Shown here one piece after another: positions 1 through 12,098 of a stretch of DNA of 64,000 nucleotides. The notes under the pieces are model-generated. The model made no database searches, had not been told where the DNA came from, and saw nothing but the letters and a program-made list of their open reading frames with translations. Numbering within the stretch: position 1 is the stretch's first letter; each line of letters starts with the position of its first letter. The translations under genes and the position numbers were made by a program. The DNA is taken from the NCBI GenBank assembly GCA_963921425.1, contig OY992838.1, positions 1,426,001-1,490,000 on the forward strand, in the 5' to 3' direction. This DNA is from Dryas octopetala. Taxonomy: Eukaryota > Streptophyta > Magnoliopsida > Rosales > Rosaceae.

Positions 1-1547
1 GGGTACCAAATATGCAAAGTTGAAGATTATATATTATTATCTCTTTTACTTTTGTAAATTATTCTCAGTAGCATATGTTAAAGCAAGTTTTGGGGAATGA
101 TAGGCGAAGCTATCAGGGTTTAGATTGTGCTGTTAATTATAGACTTTTTAACTGGTTGTGTAGGAATGTGGTATTGTTGGGTTTGGGTTTACAAGATGAC
201 TTAATACAAAATGTGTCTTTTGAAGAACTTTTTTCATGACTCTCAATGCATATCATGCTGAATGCTGGTATTTCAGAACTTTTAGGAAATTAGTGACATC
301 CAATATTTGGTTTTTGTTGGTAAATTACCCAGACAAACTGAACTAATTGTAGTGAGAAATGAAAAACGAATTAATGATTTACTGGAAAGGACCTGATTCA
401 TCAAGAAATGACACCAAAAGGATAAGTTTGGTAGCCATATACGTTATGGATTTCAATAAAAATATGGATCCATGTAGGAAGGACTTGTAGGAAATGTATG
501 TAGGGAAGTGGTTAGATTGAATACTTAATATGCAATAAGGGTGTCATATTGTATTGTTTGTTTCTGGATCTCATTTCTTTACTAACAAGCTGGCTTGTTA
601 TTAGCTTTTGTTACATTTTCTGCTGTTATTTTAGCCATATATTGGTTAACTTTTAGATTTTATGTTTCTGTGTACTTTCAAGAATTACATATGGTGTGTT
701 AATATGACTTATCAAAAAAGTTCTTTTCGTTGTATTGCACACCCTATTCTGAGATAAGAACTCTCTCTCTCTCTCTCTCTCTCTCGGTTTGTCTGTGTCT
801 CTCCCTCACGGTCTCATTCCCTCCCTATACATATATATGTATATATGTATATACATGTGCATACACACATGCACACACACATGTATCTATATCCCAATCA
901 TTGAATCTTGTAACCAAATTTTCTTCCAGCATGATAGACAAAGCTTTCCCTATTTCTTAAAAGATATAACTATGTACATATTTGTATGCCTTCGTTTCAA
1001 AATTCTACGAAACATGCATGTCATGACATCTTTTCAAATTTCTTAAGCTTTAACTTTGTGATTGTGTACTATAGAAGGTCCATAAGGATACAAGTGGATG
1101 GATTCAGTAGAATGGTAAGAATATGTAGTTGACATATTTTGATTATTCAGTGATTGTGATTAAGGAGTTGATTCTCTTCAATTATATCATGTCAAGTTCA
1201 TCATGATAAGCATGCTAGAGACCTCTGAAGTGAGTTGAAGTTGAACTATTGGCCAACCCTGAGATTCTTCAGGAGTTGTCAATTTCTAATGGTGTTGGGG
1301 TGTCAAGGTGCTAACTTGAGGGTGATCTTTCAGTATTTTTAAATGCTGAATCTATTTGCCTCTTGAATGCGACTGATGTGAAGCAAAACTGCTACAAAAA
1401 GGGCCACCAAACTTATTTATGTCTCTTCAATATTTTTAACTTTGGTCTTCCTAATCATTTATATTCGTACACGTATACTACTGTTTATTTGTACATGCAT
1501 TTAGAGACTGTTGCCTCATCTTAGTTATACATCATTGTGGTTTGCAG
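1..1547 (+). other. Intron of the proteasome alpha-1 gene (partial)
   Basis: No exon of the proteasome gene or any other gene is visible. The stretch is T-rich and ends in a pyrimidine tract and CAG acceptor. It holds a (CT)n tract at 761-785 followed by an AT/TG-rich alternating stretch near 825-885. The short open frames across these repeats are low complexity. Confidence 0.75.
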
Positions 1548-2039
1548 GTCTGTACCCAACGCTCATGGAAACGACCATATGGTGTTGGACTACTAGTAGG
1601 TGGGTTGGATGAATCTGGAGCACACCTATATTACAACTGCCCAAGTGGAAACTACTTTGAATACCAGGCTTTTGCAATAGGGTCTCGCTCACAAGCTGCA
1701 AAGACATACTTGGAACGCAGGTTTGAGAAATTCACGGATTCTCCACGGGAGGATCTGATCAAGGATGCCCTCTTTGCAACAAGGGAAACCTTGCAGGGAG
1801 AAAAACTGACAAGTTCCATATGCACAGTTGCTGTGGTAGGAGTTGGGGAGCCATTCCATATATTGGATCAGGACACTGTTCAGAAGTTGATTGATGCATT
1901 TGAGATTGTGGGGCAGGATGAGCCTCCAGCTGCGGAAGAGGGTGCTGCCGCTGACCAGGGTGCAGCTGCGGAAGAGGGTGCTGCCGCTGACCAGGGTGCT
2001 GCTCCTGCTGACCCAGATGTAGCTCCAATGGATATTTGA
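1548..2039 (+). CDS. PAF1: 20S proteasome subunit alpha type-1 (alpha-6), C-terminal exon; gene starts before the window
   Basis: Alpha ring subunit of the 20S proteasome core, which degrades ubiquitinated proteins in cytosol and nucleus. This is the last coding exon: it follows a TTTGCAG acceptor ending at 1547 and begins V-C-T-Q-R-S-W, which continues the family's conserved ...ADKAQ segment. The conserved [20 protein letters not shown] stretch and the ETLQGE segment identify PSMA1/PAF. The stop is TGA at 2037-2039. The acidic Ala/Glu tail carries a perfect 36-bp tandem duplication (see the repeat at 1929-2000). The exons for the first ~120 residues must lie upstream, since positions 1-1547 read as intron. 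The next gene, on the minus strand, is tail-to-tail with this one. Family call is very secure; the choice between PAF1 and PAF2 is not resolvable. Confidence 0.95.
   Translation, partial: VCTQRSWKRPYGVGLLVGGLDESGAHLYYNCPSGNYFEYQAFAIGSRSQAAKTYLERRFEKFTDSPREDLIKDALFATRETLQGEKLTSSICTVAVVGVGEPFHILDQDTVQKLIDAFEIVGQDEPPAAEEGAAADQGAAAEEGAAADQGAAPADPDVAPMDI
1929..2000 (+). repeat. 36-bp coding tandem duplication in the proteasome alpha-1 tail
   Basis: Two head-to-tail copies, 1929-1964 and 1965-2000, differ only at the last base. Each encodes twelve residues reading roughly [12 protein letters not shown]. The unit length is a multiple of three, so the frame is kept and the acidic C-terminal extension is simply lengthened. 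Confidence 0.95.
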
Positions 2040-3166
2040 GGAATGCTAGAAGCAGTTGTCTTTCCATCCCTTTCAAATGAGGTTTTCTAGCATGTGTTTC
2101 TTAAGAGTATGGATGGTATTGTGGAAGATAACATTTCTTATTGGACCTTTGCTTTTCCTTTTACTTTTTACTCAAGGTTATGCAATTTACGTGGCCTCAT
2201 TAGCGCAAACATTTTAACGGTGGCCTCTTGCCTGATCAAATTTTAGTTTAATATTTACCGTTAAGATACAGTTATTCAACTTGGTGGTCATGTTGGAGAG
2301 TCCAACCTTCTTATATACTGTTTGTTATGGAATGATTTACTTCTGGATGTACCAGGGCACGTGTGGGCTGCTGACACAGAGGTTGTGTTGAGCTTGTGAT
2401 AATTTAAATGTTAAAACGAACAAAATCTCCTGAGCTCTGAACTAAAGTGCATCCCGAAATAATGTTGGAATAAATATTTTGTGCATCTGGAGCTATAGAA
2501 AGTTTTTGTGTTAGAAGTTAGACCATATGAGCGTTTATATGTAAAAAAATGTTGCATTTCAATAAAAATTCAATCTGATTTAGTATAATTAATTGGTTTG
2601 TAGTTTTTTCAAGCCGTAACTCGTAAGCCTATACCCGTTCCGGTGGAGATGGCTTGCTTTCTCCCAATTTAATTGCTATAGGATTAAAATTCAATCCAAT
2701 GTCAGTTGGATTGGACATTGGTTTTTACCTTTGCCTCACTTTCTCTGCCTTTTCGGCCAAGCTTCACTTTCTAATTTAATCAATCAATTTGACATGTTTA
2801 CCATCAATTTCAAATTTTATTAGCTTGCAAACTTTGAGAGGACATTGGGTCCCCCATTCGAACAGAAAAGAAAAAATAATGAGAGCACAAGGCTAGTGTG
2901 AGAACAATTAAAAATTTCCAAAATCACTGAACATATTAAACCAACACTTAAACTACTAAGGATTGCAACATAAAAAAAAAAAAAAAAAAAAAAAAGCTAC
3001 GCAGGATTGCAGTGGGACAGTTGCTTCATGCTTTCCCCTAATCTAATCCGCCCCTGCCTTTCCATTGTGAGCAATAGTCAAGTCATCCCCAAAATGCAAC
3101 CATAGCTGCCATTTGCTTTGAAAAGATAATGTAGTAGCCATGGACTTCTCTGATAAAAATTAAAAA
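2040..3166. other. Convergent intergenic region between proteasome alpha-1 and pfkB kinase
   Basis: Contains the 3' ends of two tail-to-tail genes. No coding signal was seen. The only distinctive structure is the poly(A) insertion flanked by direct repeats at 2953-3011. Confidence 0.7.
2953..3011 (+). mobile_element. Poly(A) retroposition scar 1 (15-bp flanking repeat)
   Basis: Direct repeats at 2953-2967 and 2997-3011 match at 13 of 15 bases. Between them are ACAT, about 24 A and a G. A poly(A) tail that ends at a target-site duplication is the signature of target-primed reverse transcription by LINE machinery, here truncated to almost nothing. Confidence 0.6.
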
Positions 3167-5834
3167 TCATTTACGGATATCAGGAAGATGGAGGCCCTTG
3201 GTCTGCATCTGCTTGTACATCCATTGCCAATTCTCCGGGGCCACCTCACCCCCAAGAGAGCGAATAACAGATCCACCACTGCATGAACCCACTTTGCAGC
3301 ATTCCTCCAGAGACAATCCTTTCACCAATCCGTACAAAAACCCACTCGCAAACAGGTCACCTGCTCCCGTGGCATCTACTGCATTGGATTCTCCTATGGC
3401 TGGAACTCTAACAATCTGATATCAAGAAAGGAAATTTAGACAATACCCTTGACAAAGGAATATTCATTCCGTTGACAGTCCTTTCATCAATATAACATTG
3501 AGCAAAATCTTACTAAGTTACTAACCTCTTTTCCATGCTTTGCAATGCATCCATTAGAGCCTAATGTCACCACAGCCCAGCTGCAGTATTTAGTCAGAAA
3601 TTCAAGTGCAACCTCATGATCAGCATTTTGGTTGCCCTTACAACCTCTGTAAGATAAATTAAACATCATATACAGTCCAGCCAAAAAAAAAAAGAAAAGA
3701 AAAAACAACCAAAATGGTACCTATTGGTAGAAAAAGAAGACACGTTATGACTTAAATATCAAGAAAGTCAACTTTAGGTTCATAAAAAACTGGACAGTTT
3801 CACATGCCACAATTACTACCGAATGAAAGTCACCTTAGCAACTCTGTTGCTTCATCCTCATTGGCAAAACAGAGGTCTATGTCCCCCGACTCCAGCAACT
3901 GTAGAAGAGGTGATCTAAAGTTGCGAACCATCTGGGTAATGTTAAAGACTATATAAGATTTTATACATATAGACCTGAAATTTGCTGTTAAAAAGGAAAA
4001 AAAAGAACTGGTTAAATGTCAAACAGAACGATGTACTTTCAGTTTGCTTGCAAATGAAAACAGAAGATTCTACATGCACTTGCAGCATAATTGAGCAGGA
4101 GTTTGAGTTTTTGGAAAGGGACTCGTCGTGTAGCCTTAATCATGTTTACAAAGAGAGAAATATTGTAACAGATTTTTGGTTAGCTTTGGCTTGGACTTTG
4201 ATCTTGGCTGTACTATCTTAGATAGCCATCCTCCCTACATTACTTAGTTTTCAGTTGAGGATTGTATGGGATTGCTAGACTGCGTGATAGTCTCATTAGT
4301 ATCTTGTTTGTTGGTTGATTGGGATTTTAACAAAAAAAAAAAGTAGCAGGGATATGGTATTCTGATGAAACAAGTTGTTTAAATTACTCATTCTGGATTC
4401 AAAAGAAAATTTGGACAATCCAATGATCCAATGTTCCAACTTCCAAATGAAAGAATCTCAAAGAATATAGTTGTACCTCAAAACTGGCCAGGTCCAAGGA
4501 CACAAAAAGACCCTCTTGTTTGGCAAACCGTATAGCTGCTTGAATCACTTCCAGATTGATTATACCATACCTCAGTAACAACCACTGGAAAGAAAAGAGA
4601 TATCAGCAGTTACATCCACAGAGACCTTTTAACTGTTTAACTCATACCATCTATCAGATGCTTCAGGGCTACAAATTTACCAAACATTTCAAGTTCATGG
4701 AATGAAAAATATTACTGATTCAAAGGTCTAAGTTTCACCCACCATTATGCCTAAAGTGCATTATGCTATTTATTATACTTTGTTCGAGTAAATTTAACGA
4801 AGCAAGGATAGAAGAGACTGACCTTACAACCTTTAAAATCCGCTCCTGTCAAGTCATCTGCCTGGATAACATAATTCTAATAATTCTTTGTAAGCTCATT
4901 TGAAGAAGTGGTCAACGATTGACAGCTCAAACACACACCACACACGCACACACACCATACACAGTCATGCAGATATGTATGCATATATGGATACAAATAG
5001 AAGTTAGCATGCACCTGAGGCTGAAGTTTCACAGCACTTGAGAGACAGGGACGCATTGTACGATTGCCTAACTCATCAACCAAGCAAACGCACTGTACCA
5101 TACCAATTACTAACAAAGTTTCAGAAACTACCATCTACAATCTCAATGAGAAAAGGCGAAAATTGGAAATGGGGGAGGCTAACCTGGGCTGTGGGTCCCT
5201 TCTTCATCCTCAACCTTGAGAGGTTCACAGCATTAGAGCTCATATTACTGACAAATAACTGACCTTGCTCATCATCCCCGCAGGCACCAATTATTCCACA
5301 GGAGACTCCAAACCCTGCACTCAGCCCCCGGATGGTATTGGCTACGCTGCCCCCGGCTATGGTTTTCATGGGTTTGGGATCATCTGGGGATGAGATAATA
5401 TGGGTCTTCACCTCACTCAAAATGTGCTCAAGCTCTTCAATTGCAACCTACACAACACAAGAAAAAGTAAAGTATTTAGCTTTGAGCACAAAGCAACAAT
5501 ACCCACCACCAAATTCATTCATATTTATATCAATGAATGTACCACTGACTAACCCATGAATTCCAAATTGGCATAAACTACCAAAATTGAGAAGACCCAT
5601 CACCCAAGTAAGTAGCAAAACAAGAAAAAAGACAGAGAGAAGTTGAAAGTGAAAAGGAGTTACGGGAATGGAGCCACCGCGGTCGCCGGGGAGTTGATCG
5701 AGCAAGGACCAATCAACGCGGGCCACGTGGTCAACAAGGGCGGATGCCTGTAGTCCCAGTACCAGAGGAGCCTCCCCACCGTAGTTGATGTTGGAGTTAG
5801 AGTTGGTGGGGGTGGACAAGGCTTCTGCTCCCAT
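3167..5834 (-). CDS. pfkB-family carbohydrate/nucleoside kinase (At1g19600-like), 8 exons, 375 aa
   Basis: Ribokinase-superfamily sugar or nucleoside kinase; the substrate cannot be read from sequence. Exons in transcription order: 5664-5834, 5184-5447, 5015-5092, 4823-4861, 4477-4584, 3834-3931, 3526-3646, 3167-3415. All introns are GT-AG and phases join to 1128 nt. A glycine-rich N-terminal motif (AGGSVANTIRGL) lies near residues 87-98. The C-terminal pfkB signature DATGAGDLFASGF has the catalytic Asp at about 313 and the GAGD anion hole. No clear transit peptide is seen. The start is the first in-frame ATG. The exon 6 to exon 7 junction splits an Arg codon. The intron between exons 5 and 6 holds a LINE remnant. 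It lies next to a gamma carbonic anhydrase on the same strand, as At1g19600 and At1g19580 do in Arabidopsis. Confidence 0.93.
3982..4341 (+). mobile_element. 5'-truncated LINE 3' end in a pfkB intron
   Basis: An open frame antisense to the host gene ends in a segment resembling the C-terminal RNase H region of plant LINEs (SLNHVYKERNIVTDF, compare the usual HVYREGN-xx-AD pattern). About 110 bases of 3' UTR-like sequence follow, ending in TTTTAAC plus an A tract at 4331-4341. It lies wholly inside the intron between 3932 and 4476. I found no convincing target-site duplication. Most of the element is missing. Confidence 0.55.
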
Positions 5835-8800
5835 TTTCGGGCCCTCTGGCTCTGTCTCTGATGTTTAGGAGGACTTTGCTCTCCCTCTCTCACTCACTCA
5901 CTCACTCTCTTCGCGTCGTGTTAAAGACTCGAAGTATTGTGAATTTATAGACTCTGCAACCCAACCACGAGCCTTGCAGGTCCAGTCCATCCTCAACGGG
6001 GCTCCAAGGCTCCACCATTCTTATTTTATTTTGGTTTTTTTTTTCCCTCCCTAAATCTTTAATTAATTTTCTTAAAATTTAGGGTTTTTTTGTAGGTCAT
6101 TGATTTTAACTATTAAATTTAAATAATTTTTTAGTTTAGGTATCAAAATTAAATAGCATTTTAAATTATGTACTAGTTAAAAAGTCAAACAAAATAATAA
6201 AGTAAAAAGTATTAAAATTTACAAATATTACATCACATGCCACTACAATAAAAAAAGAAAAATAATATTACATCACAAATATTACATTAATTTATACTAT
6301 ATTGTATAAAAAAAACATCAATCCAGTCACAACTTAAGTGTGACTGTCTTGGTAAATTGAAAGAGACAACTTACACCACTTGAGTAAAAGTATTATTTTG
6401 ACCTTTATTTATACTATATTGTAGTATAATTTCTCTAAAAAAAATTCAATTAAGTCACAACTTAACTATGACTGTCTCACAACTTAAATGTGACTGTCGT
6501 TCAGTTACAACTAAATTTGAAGTTGTAAGTGTTGTACAGTCACAACTAAATGTGAAGTTGAGACTATATTAGCAAATTTTCAAGATAATATAAAAGTCTC
6601 AAAGACAATTTTGTCAGAACCTTATAAATTTTAACTAACACTCATTATATGTGGACCAAAAGATAAAAATGTCAAATGAAAAAGACTCAAATTAAATGGG
6701 CCAACATATTTGTGACCTAATCTAAAAAACTACATTTAAATTTGGTAGTTCAATTGAAATATTATATGATTTCCATGCTATATCAAAAAATTATTGGAAT
6801 TTAGTATTTAATCTTAATTTTCTATTTTTTTGTTTAAGTTCAAAACGAAAAAATACCTTAATCGGCCGCTCACATGCAAAAACATGATGACAAACTGATC
6901 CACTTTAATGAGCCGAGCGCTCAACGCAAAAAACACGAAACAAAACATAATGTGAGCTTTATTTGTAAAAAAAGAACATATTCATCATTCTAACTTTTTA
7001 GGTGAATTTGTTTATCATTAAGGGTTGTAAAATGAACTTTAGAGTAATTTACTTTAAAATTTATAAATACACAAATGAAGCATTATATTCAATGAATTTT
7101 TCCCTTTTTTATTGAAAGCATATTTAATATTCCTAAAGCTAAAGTTGTGAAAAAATTATTATTATTTTATATATATATATATATATATATTAGAGGGACT
7201 CCTATTCTAATTCTAACCCATTATCTCATTCAGGTTCACCACTTGAGCTAATCCTAAGGCAAACAATTATTATTCTTGTTTAGCAGAAAATCATTATTCT
7301 AATTTTATTACAAAACTCATTAGTATATATAAATTGTTTTATTTTCATTTGATATAAATGGGCCCTTTATTAATTATTCCCTGGACCGACACAGCACAAT
7401 ACACAGTCTATTCCTAATTATGGAGGGAATTCTTTATTTACTTACTTCCCTATATATATTAATTGGGTTGGAGTAGGGTGGCGCAGTGGGTGCCTTGTGA
7501 CGAGGACCACATACAGATTTGGAGAATTTTAACGTTCTTCTGCTCTGCTCTACTCTACTCTCCTCTAAATGACATTGGTTATGTTCAAAAGAGAAAGTTG
7601 AGATGTACAACAAACATAACCCAGTTTTGGAATTTTGCGAAAGGACTGGATTGGAGTAAACATGGTGAAGATTCATGCACCACACTAGTGCTTTTGCTTT
7701 GATACTAAAAATTGTTATAAAAAAACATGGTTCGTATTTTGTGTGTATACAAGCTTTCATATCCGTAGAAACCATACAATTACAAAGAGCTTTTATGGTG
7801 AAGGCGTGAAGCAACAACGAGTTGGTAGTCTATTGAAGTTGGACAAGCAAGCCACTCGAAATTGTTTGGATTTATAAGCTACACAATCGAAATTCTAATA
7901 CATATTTGTTATCAGAACAAGTCTAATGAGAATAGGAGATTGTCTAATTGTATTGTCACAAGAAGGCATCAACTTTATCACAAACAACAACGAAACAAAC
8001 AAACAACACTTCCGAGTTCCGATGATTGAAGTGGACGCGGAGAGCAGATAGACGACGAATCATTTATCGGGTTTCGTTCATTTGAATGATTGCATTTGCT
8101 GCGACCACTTTTTTTGTTGCTTTCGACTGAAATCACGGACAACTTTGTTTCTGGCTTTCCAAGATTCCCATTAGCCAATAATTATTTCGGAAAGGATTCT
8201 ATCATGGAGTATATTTATTTATTAAATTAACGATATCCTGGTTTGGAGAACTTTATCTGCAACCTGCATTATTACTGTGCCATCTTCAAGTCATACCTGT
8301 AAATTTATATGCAAAATCAATGGCTCAAAATTGCCTAGACTAGTAGCCTCGAATCTCATGGACCCGATAGGTTTCTGTGGGATGGAATAACCTGCACTCA
8401 TAATCTGCAGTGACTCCTGCGAGGATACTCTTCTTCTTTCATGCAAGTCAAGTTAAAACGTTAGAATGATGTTCTAGGTTGTCTACAAGCAAACTTGAAT
8501 CCACCCCCACATCGAAACATCGAGGATTGCCATCTCCATTTGACCACAAAATGATATGTACAATGTTTCCTAGAGCTGACTAGCATGCTTTTAGAAATGG
8601 CTCAACCACAAATCTATTTATTTCATTTTTCCTTTCTTAGATATGAGTACAATGTCTTCTTTTAATATCTTTTCCACAATCTTTCATTTGATATGATATA
8701 CTTACAGATATATGTTTGGAGAAGAGATTAGACAATTAAACTTTCAATCCCTCCTGCTTCAACCCTACTATCAACCAACAGTAATAAACTTTCAATGCTC

Positions 8801-9382
8801 AGATATTGAACCTAAGACCTACCTCAAACATGGTTCAAACAGACAAAACACTGAAACGATAAGGTGCAACCCTCAAATTGTTGGAAACTCTTTATTACTG
8901 GATGAATTTCACCAATGTTTAACACTTCAGGTTCTGCATGAATTTAGATAACAAAAGTGTCCCATTAGGGCGCTAAGATGCCATACAAGACCAGTTTGGA
9001 GCCCATGTCCAAGGGCATTGCAATGACCAAGAAACAAAAAAAATGTTAGATTGTGAGAAGAGATGTGTCATGCCATGCCTTAGTATGACTAGATAGATAA
9101 ATGTACAAATTAACTAAATCATCTAAAAATTAGGTACCTTGGATACACAAAACATCATCAACTAGAACTGTCAAAGCAGAAAATAAAGTTTTTGAAAAAT
9201 CACAGAGAGTAGATCCAATTGCTAGAAAAGATTCATAGTTCTCCCCTAAAACAAGTCGGGTATTATTGGGAAAGGAAATGATACCTTTTCCATGTATTTG
9301 CACTTAAACAACAAATATTCCTTAATGTCAAATCTCTCAAGATTTGAGTTAAAGGGGGGAAAAGAAAAAACTACTTACGAAA
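5835..9382. other. Intergenic region, no supported gene
   Basis: The first ~150 bases are the pfkB promoter and leader, with a CT/ACTC-rich stretch near 5880-5910. Positions 6240-6565 hold imperfect inverted repeats (separate entry). A (TA)n run lies near 7172-7190. Short frames near 7434-7817 and 7978-8178 match no family I know and lack codon structure. From 8200 to 9380 nothing is recognisable until the 3' end of the carbonic anhydrase gene. Confidence 0.65.
6240..6565. repeat. Cluster of degenerate palindromic repeats
   Basis: A unit like AGTCACAACTTAAGTGTGACTG, itself nearly palindromic, occurs at 6325-6348 and 6453-6476, with partial or altered copies to about 6560. A TTTATACTATATTGTA direct repeat precedes the first two units, suggesting tandem duplication of a ~130-bp block. 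It is probably a decayed transposable element; no coding capacity is seen. Confidence 0.6.
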
Positions 9383-12098
9383 TCATTTTTGAGCATTTGG
9401 TGCTTTATCTGGCAATACATTATCTGGTAGAATAAGTTCTGGAGGAATTTCACGAACGACACCCAGCATTGAGTCATACTCCTCATCCCGATGAGCAAAC
9501 TTCTTGCGGAGGACCTTCTCAAACTCAATCTCATCAAATGACTTCACATTCTCAGCTGCATGGACTTGTGCAAGGTTGATATAATTGGTGGCTGACTGGG
9601 AGATGAAGGCCACTTCTTCGTCTGTCAGCTTCCTCAGGAATTTGGCTGGATTACCTCCCCATACCTGTAATGCATATTTTCCAAATGTATTTTACTGCTT
9701 GCCAATCAGGTGCCAATTTTAAATCTATGTGAAGCAAAATTTTCAAGAACTGTTGATAGTAACAGACCCCAGAAATGAAAGCTTAATTTAGCCTGCCTAG
9801 ATTCTGTCCAAACACAACCATAAATAATAGAATTTTCACATTAATATAATCTTCTCTTGACATCCATAAAGAATACAAAAAAAATTTGGGTCACATCTTT
9901 TGTTTAGTGTAACATGTTTTAGGATCAGTGATCCAGTTTGTGGTTACTACAATACATCCTAATTACAGGCACTTTGTGTATGCTTGTTACCACTTACAAG
10001 ATTCTATGCAAAGAAATAGATACATAGGGTCAGAAGGTGACATACCTCTCCAGTGGGGATCCTTGTATTCTGTCTCACGAGGGCTCCAGCAGCGACCATT
10101 GCATGTTTCTCAACAACAACACCGTCCAGCAGTGTGGCTCCCATACCAACAAAGGCTTCATCCTCAACAGTGCAGCCATGTATAACAGCACTGTGACCTG
10201 CCCAATTCAAACTTTTTGTTCATAATCTATAGGAAATAAATCAGAACTACCATCAGGCCAATTCACATCAAACATATCTGACAGCATACTACTCACCTAC
10301 GGTAACATTGTCCCCAATAATAGTTGGTAACACATGCCCACTTAAATTAGACTTTGCCGTATGCACAAGGGAGTTGTCCTGTATGTTAGTCCCAGATCCA
10401 ACAACGATGTTGTTCACATCACCTACGCACAAATTAATTTTTACAAATTATCACCAAAATCCATTGGCCAAAATAAAAAAATCACCAAAATCCACTATAG
10501 ATAACCCCCAAAATTTTCCATAAACAACCATGCAACTCATATACACCTAAATTGGCTACAAACAAAAATTTCCTCAGACAATTGATCGACCTCAAGTTAA
10601 CCAGTGACCATCCTATTCAACTACCAAATTAAATGGTAAACTAATTTAACAACTGTACATTGACAAAAGTTTTCAAAGGATACAGTACTCAGTTAACTAC
10701 TCTTACCATGAATAACGTTAACAGGTTTTTGTACTGTTTTTATAAGGTTTAACTAGGCATGCTGACCTAACTGTTTTTGAAGCAGTTAGCTATCCTACAT
10801 TGCTGCATATCATATACAAAGAGAAACAAGACGCAACTGTAGAGTATGAGAAAGACAAACAAGAACAACAAACAGAGCACATTCTCCCAATAAAAGGTAA
10901 GTAATAAACTTAAAACTATGCCTAGTTTCATCTCCCAATATGTTGCCTGAAGATCATTTGATATAAAAACTCCCAATATTGTGCAACTGTGCATCAGTGA
11001 CAAATTAAAAGAATATGCAAAAAGGTTATAGGCAACATATGTATTTATAACCTAACAAAGATAAAGAATAAAAAGGTTCGAGATATGACAATCATCAAGC
11101 CCAGATTATCAGCTCATCAACAGAAAAAAGCAGTAAATAAATGACGTTCTTTCCCCAGAAGTCCCACAGCATATAAAAAATATGCATATATCATATAACT
11201 GTAACTGTGTCTCAAAAGGAGTTCTTACCTCTCAATACACATCCATACCAAATAGAAGACCCTCTTCCCACTTGAACATCGCCAATGATGGAGGCACTTG
11301 GGGCCACAAATACATCCTTGTCAACCACAGGAGCTTTATCAAATATGTTCATCAAAGTTCGATGCCGAGACACTACAGAAAAGAACAAATCACCACCCTC
11401 TTACATGACAGAAATAAAGAAAAACCAGAAAACCCTGACTCTTAGATGTAAACAAATTAAGAACAAGTCACACTGCAACATATTAATTTTCCAAAAAACG
11501 AGGAACAAAGTTATTGGTGCAGGTTATAAAATATTGCCATTCTTTTTGTTCTTTTTCAATTGTTAAACTTAGAGCTTATGGCTCAACCAACCCCACATCG
11601 CCAAGCCACCACTTTACCACCTAAACAAATCCCTAATAAAAATTTAACCATCTCCCCGAACTTTTATTTTAACGATCAAGTATAATACTTGGTTGATATT
11701 TGACAATAATCCACTCCCACATTCTTACATTTAAGACAATATCTGTAACTGACATCCAGATAATAGAAGGAACTATGAAGTATAAAACAATGAGCTAGAA
11801 AATGACGAGCCAAACTATAAACTTTATACTAATTCTAGAGCTGCCATGTTTAAATCAACACCAAATGTGAACCAAGAAGACCATAAAATCAGTAAAATTA
11901 GTAAAGAAAAAAATCAATACGAAATTCAAAGATTCAGAGAAAAAGAGGGATCTAGGGTTAGAGAGAAAGGCGAGGAGGCTTACGCTGCTCTTGGAAGTAG
12001 TAGTTGCCTTGGAGGCGGCTGCCGAGGCGATCAATGGCCTGCCCCGTCTCCCGAATCCAGAATCCGACAGTGTATATTGCTCTTCCTAAAGTCCCCAT
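9383..12098 (-). CDS. GAMMACA1: Gamma carbonic anhydrase, mitochondrial complex I subunit, 5 exons, 272 aa
   Basis: Subunit of the plant complex I gamma-CA domain in the inner mitochondrial membrane. Exons in transcription order: 11984-12098, 11229-11372, 10297-10422, 10046-10197, 9383-9664. Phases join to 819 nt. The N-terminus MGTLGRAIYTVGFWIRETGQ is typical of plant gamma-CA1/2. The left-handed beta-helix repeats follow. The three zinc-ligand histidines fall at 107, 130 and 135 (LVHTA and GHSAVIHG), the numbering known for the active-type paralogues, so this is a CA1/CA2-type subunit and not a CAL type that lacks ligands. The C-terminal helix ends APNAQK. Length matches the family (~275 aa). 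It is divergently arranged with RER1. Confidence 0.96.
10450..10494 (+). mobile_element. Poly(A) retroposition scar 2 (14-bp perfect repeat) in a gamma-CA intron
   Basis: Perfect direct repeats ATCACCAAAATCCA at 10450-10463 and 10481-10494 flank a 17-base insert, TTGGCC followed by an A-rich tail with one T. It carries the GGCC-A(n) end shared by several other scars in this window. Confidence 0.7.

Noticed and set aside
730-1046. Open frames over the CT/TG repeats
   Set aside because: They translate microsatellite sequence (Ser-Leu and Tyr-Ile runs) inside the proteasome intron.
6240-6565. CRISPR-like array
   Set aside because: Plant nuclear context, degenerate units and irregular spacing; no array of identical repeats with unique spacers anywhere in the window.
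7434-8178. Possible genes in the 7.4-8.2 kb region
   Set aside because: Frames on both strands overlap, lack splice logic and resemble no known protein.
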